Shown here piece by piece: positions 21,674-33,143 of a stretch of DNA of 64,000 bases. The position numbers and the translations under genes are program-made. The notes under the pieces are model-generated. The model was given only the letters and a program-made list of their open reading frames with translations, was not told the DNA's origin and made no database searches. The stretch is from Cinnamomum chago (Eukaryota > Streptophyta > Magnoliopsida > Laurales > Lauraceae). The stretch spans positions 40,101,501 through 40,165,500 of the forward strand of contig CP142461.1 in assembly GCA_038049695.1 (NCBI GenBank), written 5' to 3'. The stretch's first letter is position 1. Every line of letters begins with the position of its first letter.

Positions 21674-23191
21674 TTGAAAATCATTAGAATGGACTCCACT
21701 ATGCTAGATTTTGTAGATTCTCCTAGACTTACCATTCTTCCATCTATTAGAGATTCAAACATTCAATTAAAAGAATCTCAATGTAAACTAAATGAAGAAG
21801 ATCTTCAACAAGCCTTTGAAGAATTATATGAAGTATCCTTAAAGCTTGAGAAGATAAACAAAAGTTTAAGAGAAGAATCTAAAAATCTAAGCAAAGAATT
21901 AGCTTCTTCAAAAGATGAACTTAGAGAGAAAGAAGAAGTAATAAATTGTGTAGAATCTAAGTTCATGATCTCTTTAAATAATCTATCTAACATTCAAGAT
22001 GAACTAAAAGAATTAAAGATGGATTATGACAATGTCAATAAAGAAAATTTAATTCTAAGAGATCAAATAAAAAGGCAAGATAAAGACTTTAAAAATCTTG
22101 AATCTAAATTGACTATCTCTAAGGAAAATCTATCTAATGCTCAAGATGAATTAAATGAGATTAAGATAAATTGTGATGAGCTTAAAAATGAAAATTTGAA
22201 CCTAAGAGATACAATTACAAGACAAGATAAAGACTTTAACAACTTAGAAGCCAAGTTAATTAAAAGTAAGTTAAAAACTCAAGAACTTGGATCTAAAGTT
22301 GTTAATGAATTAAAACTTGCCAATGAAGAGCTAATCAAATATAAGGAAATTGAAAATGAACTTTCAAAAGTCAAACATGAAAATTCAATCCTTATAAACA
22401 AAGTCACTCAACTTGAAGGATATAAACAAAAGTATGAGTGCAAGTTTACCCAAAGTGAAGATAGACTTGAAAAATTATTTAAATTGGGTAAACCTCATGG
22501 AGATAGGACGGGTATTGGATTTAATAGGAATATGTCTTATGACCCTAAATTCACCAACACATTTGTGAAAGGTGAGTCCTCTTTCTCTAGCACTCTTTCT
22601 CCCTTGCCCAAAACAAAATGTGATTATTGTGGCAATGAAGGACACTTTAGGTTTGAGTGCAAACTAAGGAAAAGAAGCTATGTGTCTAAACCCATCTTTG
22701 AACTCAAGAAAGTAAAATCAAACTTGAAGGGTAAGACACTAAAAACAAAGGAAGACTCCATAAAGCTTAAACAAGTTAAACCAATTAACAAGGAGTCTCC
22801 AAAAATAGATTCTAAAAAGGTTAAACAAGTCAAACCAAGTTTAAAAGAATCTATTAACAAAAAGCTTCTCAACCTACCTCCCTTAAGTCAAAACATGAAA
22901 GAACTTTTGAAGAAATTTACTAAGTTAAATCTAAATTTCAAAAGTCAAAGAAAGGGAGAAAATAAGAAGAAAAGAAAATTGAAGCAATCCCCTATGAAAC
23001 AAACACACCAACTCTCTAAGACTAATCATCAATCTAAAATAGTCAAACCTCAAAGATTTGATGTTAAGTCTAAAAGAATTTATCAAGTCAAATCTCCTTT
23101 AGTTAGTGAGAACCCCAAACTAGACCTCAAAGCTCAACCCTCTCAAGACCTTAGGTGGATTCCTAAAGTTATTCACTTAGACAAACCTTAA
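21674..23191 (+). CDS. gag: Truncated Gag-like protein, unit 1 (coiled coil + CCHC knuckle)
   Basis: 505 residues. The product would be a structural Gag fragment for virus-like particle assembly and RNA binding. After a short start (an in-frame Met follows at residue 6, MDSTMLDF, a plausible alternative initiator), residues ~25–260 are Glu/Lys/Leu/Asn-rich heptad-like sequence with two related blocks (LIL/NLNLRD…RQDKDF.NLE.KL), predicted coiled coil. Residues 316–329 form a zinc knuckle CDYCGNEGHFRFEC (C-X2-C-X4-H-X4-C). The tail is Lys-rich and ends RWIPKVIHLDKP, resembling the WVPK linker before the pol part of Sireviruses. The usual N-terminal capsid region and all pol domains are absent. 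Residue 478 is Ser here, Gly in units 2 and 3. Confidence 0.85.
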   Translation: MKIIRMDSTMLDFVDSPRLTILPSIRDSNIQLKESQCKLNEEDLQQAFEELYEVSLKLEKINKSLREESKNLSKELASSKDELREKEEVINCVESKFMISLNNLSNIQDELKELKMDYDNVNKENLILRDQIKRQDKDFKNLESKLTISKENLSNAQDELNEIKINCDELKNENLNLRDTITRQDKDFNNLEAKLIKSKLKTQELGSKVVNELKLANEELIKYKEIENELSKVKHENSILINKVTQLEGYKQKYECKFTQSEDRLEKLFKLGKPHGDRTGIGFNRNMSYDPKFTNTFVKGESSFSSTLSPLPKTKCDYCGNEGHFRFECKLRKRSYVSKPIFELKKVKSNLKGKTLKTKEDSIKLKQVKPINKESPKIDSKKVKQVKPSLKESINKKLLNLPPLSQNMKELLKKFTKLNLNFKSQRKGENKKKRKLKQSPMKQTHQLSKTNHQSKIVKPQRFDVKSKRIYQVKSPLVSENPKLDLKAQPSQDLRWIPKVIHLDKP

Positions 23192-23199
23192 AGGCCTTG

Positions 23200-25000
23200 A
23201 TCTTCTTGACCAACCTATTCCTTAATAGTTAAATCACTTTGTTGGTCATGTTGCTTTGCATTTTTGTTTCTTTCTTAGTTACATTTCATAAAATGCATTG
23301 TTTCTTTATGATCAATTGATTTTGTCTTCATGCACCATTCTATGTTACATGTCATGGTTTTCAAAATCTCTTGATTATAATTTCATCATGTTTGATTTGC
23401 TTTTTGCACTCATTTAGTTTTATGTTTTGCATTGCATTTCTACATGAGCAATTGATTGTGATTTCAAAAGCTTTATAGCTAGATTTTTCATGATCAATTG
23501 TTGTTAAATCATTTGATGGATGTCTTAGTTAGATCCTTTTTGTAAATCAAATGATTTGAATCATTTCAAGTTTTTCCATGGATTTCTAAAGTTATACTTT
23601 TATATGGAAAATCATTGTTTTGAAAGTTCAACTTGTATGTGTTTCAATTAAGTTATATCTTTTCAAATACAAGTTGTAAATTGATCTTCAAAATCTTTCT
23701 ATGCTCATTGTTGGATTTTGTTTTTCAAAATGATTTGAAGATTGTTTGAATGGAAGTGCTCAATAACTTCACTAGTTATATTCTTCCAAGCATGTTCCAT
23801 GATTATCATTTCCTTTTCTTTTGGTTTCATTATCTTAGAAATGGAAATGTATGTTGTTTGCATCCTTGCTTGTTTATTTACATTCTTTTTATATGCAAAT
23901 GACAATTGGTTCCATGTATGGTTGTGAACTTGTAATTTTTGTAGAAACCATACTAGAACCCAAATCCATCCTCTATGCTCACTAGACATATCTTTATGGA
24001 TGGTTATGATGTTGATTCATGTAGATTCTCTTGGAGTCATCCTTATACATGTTTCAACTTCATAGTAGTGTTCTTGATCATATGAACCTCTTTGAAATCT
24101 AATCCTTGTATTTCATAGTTATATCTCTTGTTTGATGGATATCTTAGTGTTGAATTCATATGATCTAGACACTTTGGAAATTGCATGCATTTCAAAGTTA
24201 TATACTTCTAGCATTGCAATTTACCTTGTTCATCACTTTGCTCAATAGTTATATCTTTAAAAGTGATGAATATGCATTTATGATGCTTGATGGAGTTTGC
24301 CACATTCTTGCTCTTTATCATGCTATCAAATTCAATTGGTTTCTATTGGTATAATTTTTGATTGATTTGATTTCTTGAGAATGTGATAAACCTTGTGTGA
24401 ATTGGATTGAACTTGATAAGTAAAATGATTGTTCCATGTCACACACCATTAGTATCATAATGTTCATGATTGCCTCCTCACTTGCTCTTATAGGTATATC
24501 TCATGACCACCATGTTTATGTGTTCATAATATTGGTTGGTTATTAGTTGAGGTTGGCTTCATGATTGAATTTCATTTCACTCATTCATGCACTTTAATAA
24601 GTCATATTTATTGATTGAATGAAATGATTTTCAAAATCTTACATAGCATATGATTTTCATAAGTAATATTGATTGATGCTATGTTTGAGTAAACCCCACA
24701 TCATGGATAGCTCTAATTTGGATTTCTCATAATAGTTATACTTTTAAATCCATTTTAGAGTGATTGATTTTATAGTCACATCCTTTAATCTCAATTGATA
24801 TGTTTATTTCAATTGGTATCCATGATCGTTTCTCTCTTTTGACCTAGCTCTCTTTTGGTAATTTGATCATATGAGCCTCATAGTTAAATGAATCTAATTC
24901 TTTCCTTGAAGTTGACCCTCATTTGGTTAAACCATCTCCTTCTTGAATCTAATAGTTATATCTTGTCAAAAGCTTGACAAAAGAAGAGAATGGATTGAGG
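23200..25000 (+). other. Hairpin array with conserved loop motif, unit 1
   Basis: No coding frame of note. A motif close to (A)TAGTTATATCTTT recurs about every 50–70 nt, some 25 times. Many copies sit in the loop of an inverted repeat. Clear arm pairs: 23208–23214/23241–23247, 23257–23264/23290–23297, 23506–23517/23546–23557 (12 bp), 23572–23579/23604–23611, 23629–23638/23667–23676 (10 bp), 23752–23760/23789–23798, 23807–23813/23843–23849, 23857–23863/23893–23899, 23916–23923/23946–23953, 23966–23971/23998–24003, 24011–24022/24047–24058, 24178–24185/24215–24222, 24229–24239/24260–24270 (11 bp), 24395–24405/24434–24444, 24641–24649/24676–24684, 24711–24725/24746–24760 (13 of 15). Arms differ from hairpin to hairpin; loops are mostly 20–29 nt. 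Function unknown. Confidence 0.75.
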
Positions 25001-25186
25001 GGGAGTGTAAACCTTCATAGGAAGTATTAGTTTGATCAAATTCACCCTTGGATTGCCTTTGAGCCCTTAGAGCTAACTTCCATACATGATAGCCTGTTAT
25101 GAATTTCTTTTTCGATTTCATTTGTTAACAGGTGCTACTAAAGGTATTTTCCTTGTTTCATGTGTGTAGGTACCTTTGCAATTTAA

Positions 25187-25593
25187 TGTCAAAGGGGGAG
25201 AGAGTTCGAGAGTTCAAGGACTCGAAGATCTCCTATCCACTAAAGGGGGAGAGAGAGTTCAAGTGTGACTCAAAGATCTCCTACTCTTCAAAGGGGGAGA
25301 AAGCTTTCAAGCTCTCAAGAGAGAGAGGCATGGTCAAAGGGGGAGAGCTAACAGAAGAAAGAAAGCTTGGAGCTAAAGAAGATGCTTGGCTAAAGAGAGG
25401 AAGAAGAAAGAAAGCTTAAAGAATATTTAAGCACCAAGCATCATGAAGAATGAAGATTGAAGCCCAAGAGCCCAAGCTATGAGAAGAAGCATCCAAGAAG
25501 ATTTCAAGCCTTGTCCAGCTGAGGGGGAGCTGAAGACTAAGTGTGTTTATTCAGTGGTGAGTGTGTTTGCCATCAAATTGCAAAGGGGGAGAT
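25187..25593 (+). other. Multiplied polypurine tracts, unit 1
   Basis: AAAGGGGGAGA-like tracts lie at about 25191, 25242, 25287, 25337 and, next to LTR 2, 25582–25593. Weaker GAGGGGGAG copies are near 25009 and 25522. Only the last is positioned to prime plus-strand synthesis at the LTR. Multiplied polypurine tracts are a known mark of Sireviruses. Frames here (for example 25132–25419) read through purine repeats and are not convincing genes. The same block recurs at 30967–31373 and 36714–37120. Confidence 0.85.
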
Positions 25594-27352
25594 TGTTAGG
25601 TATTTTGTATTTGCAATTTGATGGATGCATTTGCATATTGGCATCATTTGAATTCTCACACATGCATTGATTTAAAATATCTTGAAATCTTGTTTTATAC
25701 ATGCATAGTTTTTAAGTTTTGGAAAAGTATTTGGTTTATGCATGTTTTGGTTCTAATCTTGGATGCATTGGTTTTAGAACCCAAACTCTTTTTGAAAACC
25801 TATTTCCTTGAGCATTTCATTTGGAAAATCTTGTTAGGTATTTAGGTTTCAGGTTTGCATTTTTTCAGCACGTTTGGAATCAGTTTTGTATGCAATATCT
25901 TTTGAAAAGAGTTTTTACTAATCAAGCTTGCCTAAGGTCTTAAACCTTTGAATCATCTTAGGCTTTGGGTGTCTCATGTTTTAAACATCTTAGAATACCT
26001 TAAAACATGTTATTTAAGCTTGATTTAGTGGCCAAAAGATCCACCAAAGAAAAACTTTGAAAATGGCAAAAGTTGGATTTTTGGCCCCAGGGACTCGCCC
26101 GGCAGTGTCGCCGGTCGACCGAGCCCTGTGTCTCGGTCGACCGAGGACACTGCAGGGCCCCTGGACAGTTTTTGAACTGTTTCAGGCCAACGGTCAGAAA
26201 TATGACCGTTGTGCTTTCTCGGTCGACCGAGACCTGTGTCTAGGTCGACCGAGGACTAGCCGTTGGCCACTTTTTGGCTATAAAGTCCATTCTTTTCCAA
26301 CCTTTTTAATGGTTGAACACATGAGCCTTTGAGAGCATTTTGGAGCCAAACAAAGGGGAAGAAGTTGGAAAGGCTAGAGGGCCATTTGGAAATCAAATGC
26401 TTGAGATTTAAAAAGGTAGACCTTACTTATCATTTTGATTTCCATTAAAAGTAGAATCAATGCATGGTTAAATCTTTGTATTTTCATATTTGCATGATGT
26501 CTAGCTTTTAAAGAGTTGTGTTGCAAACTCATTATCTTCATTGGTATATTAGAATGGTTTGCAATCACTCTTATTAAATCACATGCTTTCTTAAACTTTA
26601 TTTTTCATACAACTTGTGATTCTTTGATTTTCATATCATTAACAAGTTATTAAACATACATGTGATTTGCATTAGACTTCAATCAAACCTTTCATGAGCT
26701 TTGAACTTTGAAATGCTTCAAGCATATATTTGATTAAGCTTTCTTTTTAATCTTGATTGAAGTCATCACACACACACATCATGAGCATACACTTTTGCAT
26801 ACATAGAGTGTTTGTGTGAGTTTGATTTACACTTTCAAATTAGCCTATTTAAGAGGCAATTTCATTGAGCTAAAATTGTAATCTCTTAGAGTGTTGAGTA
26901 AACACTTTCTTTGAGAAATCTTGAATTGTGTAAGGTTATTGCTTAGCCTCTAAAAGCACATTGTAAGGTTATTGCTTAGCCTTAGAAAAGCAAATAGGAG
27001 GGTTATTGCTTAGCCTTGAAAAGCATCTTGTAAAGGTTGTTGTTGAGCCTTAGAAAAACAACATTGTATAGGTTATTGCTTAGCCTTTGAAAAAGCATAA
27101 ATAGTGGAATCCGGTGGGGTGTTGGATACACAAGCCGGTAGTGGATGTAGGCATTGAGGACGAACCACTATAAACCTTGGTGTTGTGGTGATTGCTTTGT
27201 GATGATTGTATTGTTAGCTTCCGCATTTTGATTGTCTTATCATCACATGTGACTAGTTTTTATTAAGAAATTAAAATTGGTGTAAATTGGTCATAGTTGT
27301 AGCTCACCCTATTCACCCCCCCCTCTAGGGTTAGGATCCTCGTGGACTTTCA
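25594..27352 (+). repeat. LTR 2 of the array (internal)
   Basis: 1759 bp, preceded by the polypurine tract of unit 1 and followed by the primer-binding site of unit 2. It serves as the 3' LTR of one unit and the 5' LTR of the next. No difference from LTR 1 was noticed by eye. Confidence 0.95.
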
Positions 27353-27354
27353 AT

Positions 27355-27365
27355 TGGTATCAGAG
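27355..27365 (+). other. Primer-binding site, unit 2
   Basis: TGGTATCAGAG directly after LTR 2, identical to unit 1. Confidence 0.9.
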
Positions 27366-27453
27366 ACAAGTGCTCTAATCCCTTAGGATCAAGCGTTTGG
27401 AACTCTTGATTAGGTGTAAAAACCTAGAGTTAAAACCCTAGAGTTGTGATTAT

Positions 27454-28971
27454 TTGAAAATCATTAGAATGGACTCCACTATGCTAGATTTTGTAGATTC
27501 TCCTAGACTTACCATTCTTCCATCTATTAGAGATTCAAACATTCAATTAAAAGAATCTCAATGTAAACTAAATGAAGAAGATCTTCAACAAGCCTTTGAA
27601 GAATTATATGAAGTATCCTTAAAGCTTGAGAAGATAAACAAAAGTTTAAGAGAAGAATCTAAAAATCTAAGCAAAGAATTAGCTTCTTCAAAAGATGAAC
27701 TTAGAGAGAAAGAAGAAGTAATAAATTGTGTAGAATCTAAGTTCATGATCTCTTTAAATAATCTATCTAACATTCAAGATGAACTAAAAGAATTAAAGAT
27801 GGATTATGACAATGTCAATAAAGAAAATTTAATTCTAAGAGATCAAATAAAAAGGCAAGATAAAGACTTTAAAAATCTTGAATCTAAATTGACTATCTCT
27901 AAGGAAAATCTATCTAATGCTCAAGATGAATTAAATGAGATTAAGATAAATTGTGATGAGCTTAAAAATGAAAATTTGAACCTAAGAGATACAATTACAA
28001 GACAAGATAAAGACTTTAACAACTTAGAAGCCAAGTTAATTAAAAGTAAGTTAAAAACTCAAGAACTTGGATCTAAAGTTGTTAATGAATTAAAACTTGC
28101 CAATGAAGAGCTAATCAAATATAAGGAAATTGAAAATGAACTTTCAAAAGTCAAACATGAAAATTCAATCCTTATAAACAAAGTCACTCAACTTGAAGGA
28201 TATAAACAAAAGTATGAGTGCAAGTTTACCCAAAGTGAAGATAGACTTGAAAAATTATTTAAATTGGGTAAACCTCATGGAGATAGGACGGGTATTGGAT
28301 TTAATAGGAATATGTCTTATGACCCTAAATTCACCAACACATTTGTGAAAGGTGAGTCCTCTTTCTCTAGCACTCTTTCTCCCTTGCCCAAAACAAAATG
28401 TGATTATTGTGGCAATGAAGGACACTTTAGGTTTGAGTGCAAACTAAGGAAAAGAAGCTATGTGTCTAAACCCATCTTTGAACTCAAGAAAGTAAAATCA
28501 AACTTGAAGGGTAAGACACTAAAAACAAAGGAAGACTCCATAAAGCTTAAACAAGTTAAACCAATTAACAAGGAGTCTCCAAAAATAGATTCTAAAAAGG
28601 TTAAACAAGTCAAACCAAGTTTAAAAGAATCTATTAACAAAAAGCTTCTCAACCTACCTCCCTTAAGTCAAAACATGAAAGAACTTTTGAAGAAATTTAC
28701 TAAGTTAAATCTAAATTTCAAAAGTCAAAGAAAGGGAGAAAATAAGAAGAAAAGAAAATTGAAGCAATCCCCTATGAAACAAACACACCAACTCTCTAAG
28801 ACTAATCATCAATCTAAAATAGTCAAACCTCAAAGATTTGATGTTAAGTCTAAAAGAATTTATCAAGTCAAATCTCCTTTAGTTGGTGAGAACCCCAAAC
28901 TAGACCTCAAAGCTCAACCCTCTCAAGACCTTAGGTGGATTCCTAAAGTTATTCACTTAGACAAACCTTAA
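27454..28971 (+). CDS. gag: Truncated Gag-like protein, unit 2
   Basis: 505 residues, identical to the unit 1 product except Gly for Ser at residue 478, caused by one base (A in unit 1, G here, at position 28885). It has the same coiled coil, CCHC knuckle (residues 316–329) and RWIPK end. The start lies 102 bases past the LTR end, with a short leader holding only the primer site and an AACCCTAGAG direct repeat. Open frames on the opposite strand within it are shadows. That the frame is uninterrupted in all three units suggests recent origin and possibly retained function. Confidence 0.85.
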   Translation: MKIIRMDSTMLDFVDSPRLTILPSIRDSNIQLKESQCKLNEEDLQQAFEELYEVSLKLEKINKSLREESKNLSKELASSKDELREKEEVINCVESKFMISLNNLSNIQDELKELKMDYDNVNKENLILRDQIKRQDKDFKNLESKLTISKENLSNAQDELNEIKINCDELKNENLNLRDTITRQDKDFNNLEAKLIKSKLKTQELGSKVVNELKLANEELIKYKEIENELSKVKHENSILINKVTQLEGYKQKYECKFTQSEDRLEKLFKLGKPHGDRTGIGFNRNMSYDPKFTNTFVKGESSFSSTLSPLPKTKCDYCGNEGHFRFECKLRKRSYVSKPIFELKKVKSNLKGKTLKTKEDSIKLKQVKPINKESPKIDSKKVKQVKPSLKESINKKLLNLPPLSQNMKELLKKFTKLNLNFKSQRKGENKKKRKLKQSPMKQTHQLSKTNHQSKIVKPQRFDVKSKRIYQVKSPLVGENPKLDLKAQPSQDLRWIPKVIHLDKP

Positions 28972-28979
28972 AGGCCTTG

Positions 28980-30780
28980 ATCTTCTTGACCAACCTATTC
29001 CTTAATAGTTAAATCACTTTGTTGGTCATGTTGCTTTGCATTTTTGTTTCTTTCTTAGTTACATTTCATAAAATGCATTGTTTCTTTATGATCAATTGAT
29101 TTTGTCTTCATGCACCATTCTATGTTACATGTCATGGTTTTCAAAATCTCTTGATTATAATTTCATCATGTTTGATTTGCTTTTTGCACTCATTTAGTTT
29201 TATGTTTTGCATTGCATTTCTACATGAGCAATTGATTGTGATTTCAAAAGCTTTATAGCTAGATTTTTCATGATCAATTGTTGTTAAATCATTTGATGGA
29301 TGTCTTAGTTAGATCCTTTTTGTAAATCAAATGATTTGAATCATTTCAAGTTTTTCCATGGATTTCTAAAGTTATACTTTTATATGGAAAATCATTGTTT
29401 TGAAAGTTCAACTTGTATGTGTTTCAATTAAGTTATATCTTTTCAAATACAAGTTGTAAATTGATCTTCAAAATCTTTCTATGCTCATTGTTGGATTTTG
29501 TTTTTCAAAATGATTTGAAGATTGTTTGAATGGAAGTGCTCAATAACTTCACTAGTTATATTCTTCCAAGCATGTTCCATGATTATCATTTCCTTTTCTT
29601 TTGGTTTCATTATCTTAGAAATGGAAATGTATGTTGTTTGCATCCTTGCTTGTTTATTTACATTCTTTTTATATGCAAATGACAATTGGTTCCATGTATG
29701 GTTGTGAACTTGTAATTTTTGTAGAAACCATACTAGAACCCAAATCCATCCTCTATGCTCACTAGACATATCTTTATGGATGGTTATGATGTTGATTCAT
29801 GTAGATTCTCTTGGAGTCATCCTTATACATGTTTCAACTTCATAGTAGTGTTCTTGATCATATGAACCTCTTTGAAATCTAATCCTTGTATTTCATAGTT
29901 ATATCTCTTGTTTGATGGATATCTTAGTGTTGAATTCATATGATCTAGACACTTTGGAAATTGCATGCATTTCAAAGTTATATACTTCTAGCATTGCAAT
30001 TTACCTTGTTCATCACTTTGCTCAATAGTTATATCTTTAAAAGTGATGAATATGCATTTATGATGCTTGATGGAGTTTGCCACATTCTTGCTCTTTATCA
30101 TGCTATCAAATTCAATTGGTTTCTATTGGTATATTTTTTGATTGATTTGATTTCTTGAGAATGTGATAAACCTTGTGTGAATTGGATTGAACTTGATAAG
30201 TAATATGATTGTTCCATGTCACACACCATTAGTATCATAATGTTCATGATTGCCTCCTCACTTGCTCTTATAGGTATATCTCATGACCACCATGTTTATG
30301 TGTTCATAATATTGGTTGGTTATTAGTCGAGGTTGGCTTCATGATTGAATTTCATTTCACTCATTCATGCACTTTAATAAGTCATATTTATTGATTGAAT
30401 GAAATGATTTTCAAAATCTTACATAGCATATGATTTTCATAAGTAATATTGATTGATGCTATGTTTGAGTAAACCCCACATCATGGATAGCTCTAATTTG
30501 GATTTCTCATAATAGTTATACTTTTAAATCCATTTTAGAGTGATTGATTTTATAGTCACATCCTTTAATCTCAATTGATATGTTTATTTCAATTGGTATC
30601 CATGATCGTTTCTCTCTTTTGACCTAGCTCTCTTTTGGTAATTTGATCATATGAGCCTCATAGTTAAATGAATCTAATTCTTTCCTTGAAGTTGACCCTC
30701 ATTTGGTTAAACCATCTCCTTCTTGAATCTAATAGTTATATCTTGTCAAAAGCTTGACAAAAGAAGAGAATGGATTGAGG
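28980..30780 (+). other. Hairpin array, unit 2
   Basis: Same array as 23200–25000 shifted by 5780. Differences noticed: TATATTTTTTG for TATAATTTTTG near 30130, TAATATG for TAAAATG near 30200, and TAGTCGAGG for TAGTTGAGG near 30328. None falls in a listed stem arm. Confidence 0.75.
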
Positions 30781-31373
30781 GGGAGTGTAAACCTTCATAG
30801 GAAGTATTAGTTTGATCAAATTCACCCTTGGATTGCCTTTGAGCCCTTAGAGCTAACTTCCATACATGATAGCCTGTTATGAATTTCTTTTTCGATTTCA
30901 TTTGTTAACAGGTGCTACTAAAGGTATTTTCCTTGTTTCATGTGTGTAGGTACCTTTGCAATTTAATGTCAAAGGGGGAGAGAGTTCGAGAGTTCAAGGA
31001 CTCGAAGATCTCCTATCCACTAAAGGGGGAGAGAGAGTTCAAGTGTGACTCAAAGATCTCCTACTCTTCAAAGGGGGAGAAAGCTTTCAAGCTCTCAAGA
31101 GAGAGAGGCATGGTCAAAGGGGGAGAGCTAACAGAAGAAAGAAAGCTTGGAGCTAAAGAAGATGCTTGGCTAAAGAGAGGAAGAAGAAAGAAAGCTTAAA
31201 GAATATTTAAGCACCAAGCATCATGAAGAATGAAGATTGAAGCCCAAGAGCCCAAGCTATGAGAAGAAGCATCCAAGAAGATTTCAAGCCTTGTCCAGCT
31301 GAGGGGGAGCTGAAGACTAAGTGTGTTTATTCAGTGGTGAGTGTGTTTGCCATCAAATTGCAAAGGGGGAGAT

Positions 31374-33099
31374 TGTTAGGTATTTTGTATTTGCAATTTG
31401 ATGGATGCATTTGCATATTGGCATCATTTGAATTCTCACACATGCATTGATTTAAAATATCTTGAAATCTTGTTTTATACATGCATAGTTTTTAAGTTTT
31501 GGAAAAGTATTTGGTTTATGCATGTTTTGGTTCTAATCTTGGATGCATTGGTTTTAGAACCCAAACTCTTTTTGAAAACCTATTTCCTTGAGCATTTCAT
31601 TTGGAAAATCTTGTTAGGTATTTAGGTTTCAGGTTTGCATTTTTTCAGCACGTTTGGAATCAGTTTTGTATGCAATATCTTTTGAAAAGAGTTTTTACTA
31701 ATCAAGCTTGCCTAAGGTCTTAAACCTTTGAATCATCTTAGGCTTTGGGTGTCTCATGTTTTAAACATCTTAGAATACCTTAAAACATGTTATTTAAGCT
31801 TGATTTAGTGGCCAAAAGATCCACCAAAGAAAAACTTTGAAAATGGCAAAAGTTGGATTTTTGGCCCCAGGGACTCGCCCGGCAGTGTCGCCGGTCGACC
31901 GAGCCCTGTGTCTCGGTCGACCGAGGACACTGCAGGGCCCCTGGACAGTTTTTGAACTGTTTCAGGCCAACGGTCAGAAATATGACCGTTGTGCTTTCTC
32001 GGTCGACCGAGACCTGTGTCTAGGTCGACCGAGGACTAGCCGTTGGCCACTTTTTGGCTATAAAGTCCATTCTTTTCCAACCTTTTTAATGGTTGAACAC
32101 ATGAGCCTTTGAGAGCATTTTGGAGCCAAACAAAGGGGAAGAAGTTGGAAAGGCTAGAGGGCCATTTGGAAATCAAATGCTTGAGATTTAAAAAGGTAGA
32201 CCTTACTTATCATTTTGATTTCCATTAAAAGTAGAATCAATGCATGGTTAAATCTTTGTATTTTCATATTTGCATGATGTCTAGCTTTTAAAGAGTTGTG
32301 TTGCAAACTCATTATCTTCATTGGTATATTAGAATGGTTTGCAATCACTCTTATTAAATCACATGCTTTCTTAAACTTTATTTTTCATACAACTTGTGAT
32401 TCTTTGATTTTCATATCATTAACAAGTTATTAAACATACATGTGATTTGCATTAGACTTCAATCAAACCTTTCATGAGCTTTGAACTTTGAAATGCTTCA
32501 AGCATATATTTGATTAAGCTTTCTTTTTAATCTTGATTGAAGTCATCACACACACACATCATGAGCATACACTTTTGCATACATAGAGTGTTTGTGTGAG
32601 TTTGATTTACACTTTCAAATTAGCCTATTTAAGAGGCAATTTCATTGAGCTAAAATTGTAATCTCTTAGAGTGTTGAGTAAACACTTTCTTTGAGAAATC
32701 TTGAATTGTGTAAGGTTATTGCTTAGCCTTAGAAAAGCAAATAGGAGGGTTATTGCTTAGCCTTGAAAAGCATCTTGTAAAGGTTGTTGTTGAGCCTTAG
32801 AAAAACAACATTGTATAGGTTATTGCTTAGCCTTTGAAAAAGCATAAATAGTGGAATCCGGTGGGGTGTTGGATACACAAGCCGGTAGTGGATGTAGGCA
32901 TTGAGGACGAACCACTATAAACCTTGGTGTTGTGGTGATTGCTTTGTGATGATTGTATTGTTAGCTTCCGCATTTTGATTGTCTTATCATCACATGTGAC
33001 TAGTTTTTATTAAGAAATTAAAATTGGTGTAAATTGGTCATAGTTGTAGCTCACCCTATTCACCCCCCCCTCTAGGGTTAGGATCCTCGTGGACTTTCA
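31374..33099 (+). repeat. LTR 3 of the array (internal, 33-bp deletion)
   Basis: 1726 bp. It lacks one 33-bp unit of the TTATTGCTTAGCCT repeat tract near 32711, consistent with loss between direct repeats. This deletion accounts for the shorter third period. Confidence 0.95.
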
Positions 33100-33101
33100 A
33101 T

Positions 33102-33112
33102 TGGTATCAGAG
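33102..33112 (+). other. Primer-binding site, unit 3
   Basis: TGGTATCAGAG directly after LTR 3, identical to units 1 and 2. Confidence 0.9.
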
Positions 33113-33143
33113 ACAAGTGCTCTAATCCCTTAGGATCAAGCGT

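Noticed and set aside
23705..23989. Minus-strand 94-codon frame repeated in each unit
   Set aside because: It falls within the hairpin array, has no domain, and its repetition only reflects the tandem duplication.
25132..25419. 95-codon frame over the polypurine tracts as a gene
   Set aside because: The peptide is made of repeats of the purine tracts (KGERE, SKISY) and starts without supporting context. It is better explained as multiplied polypurine tracts.
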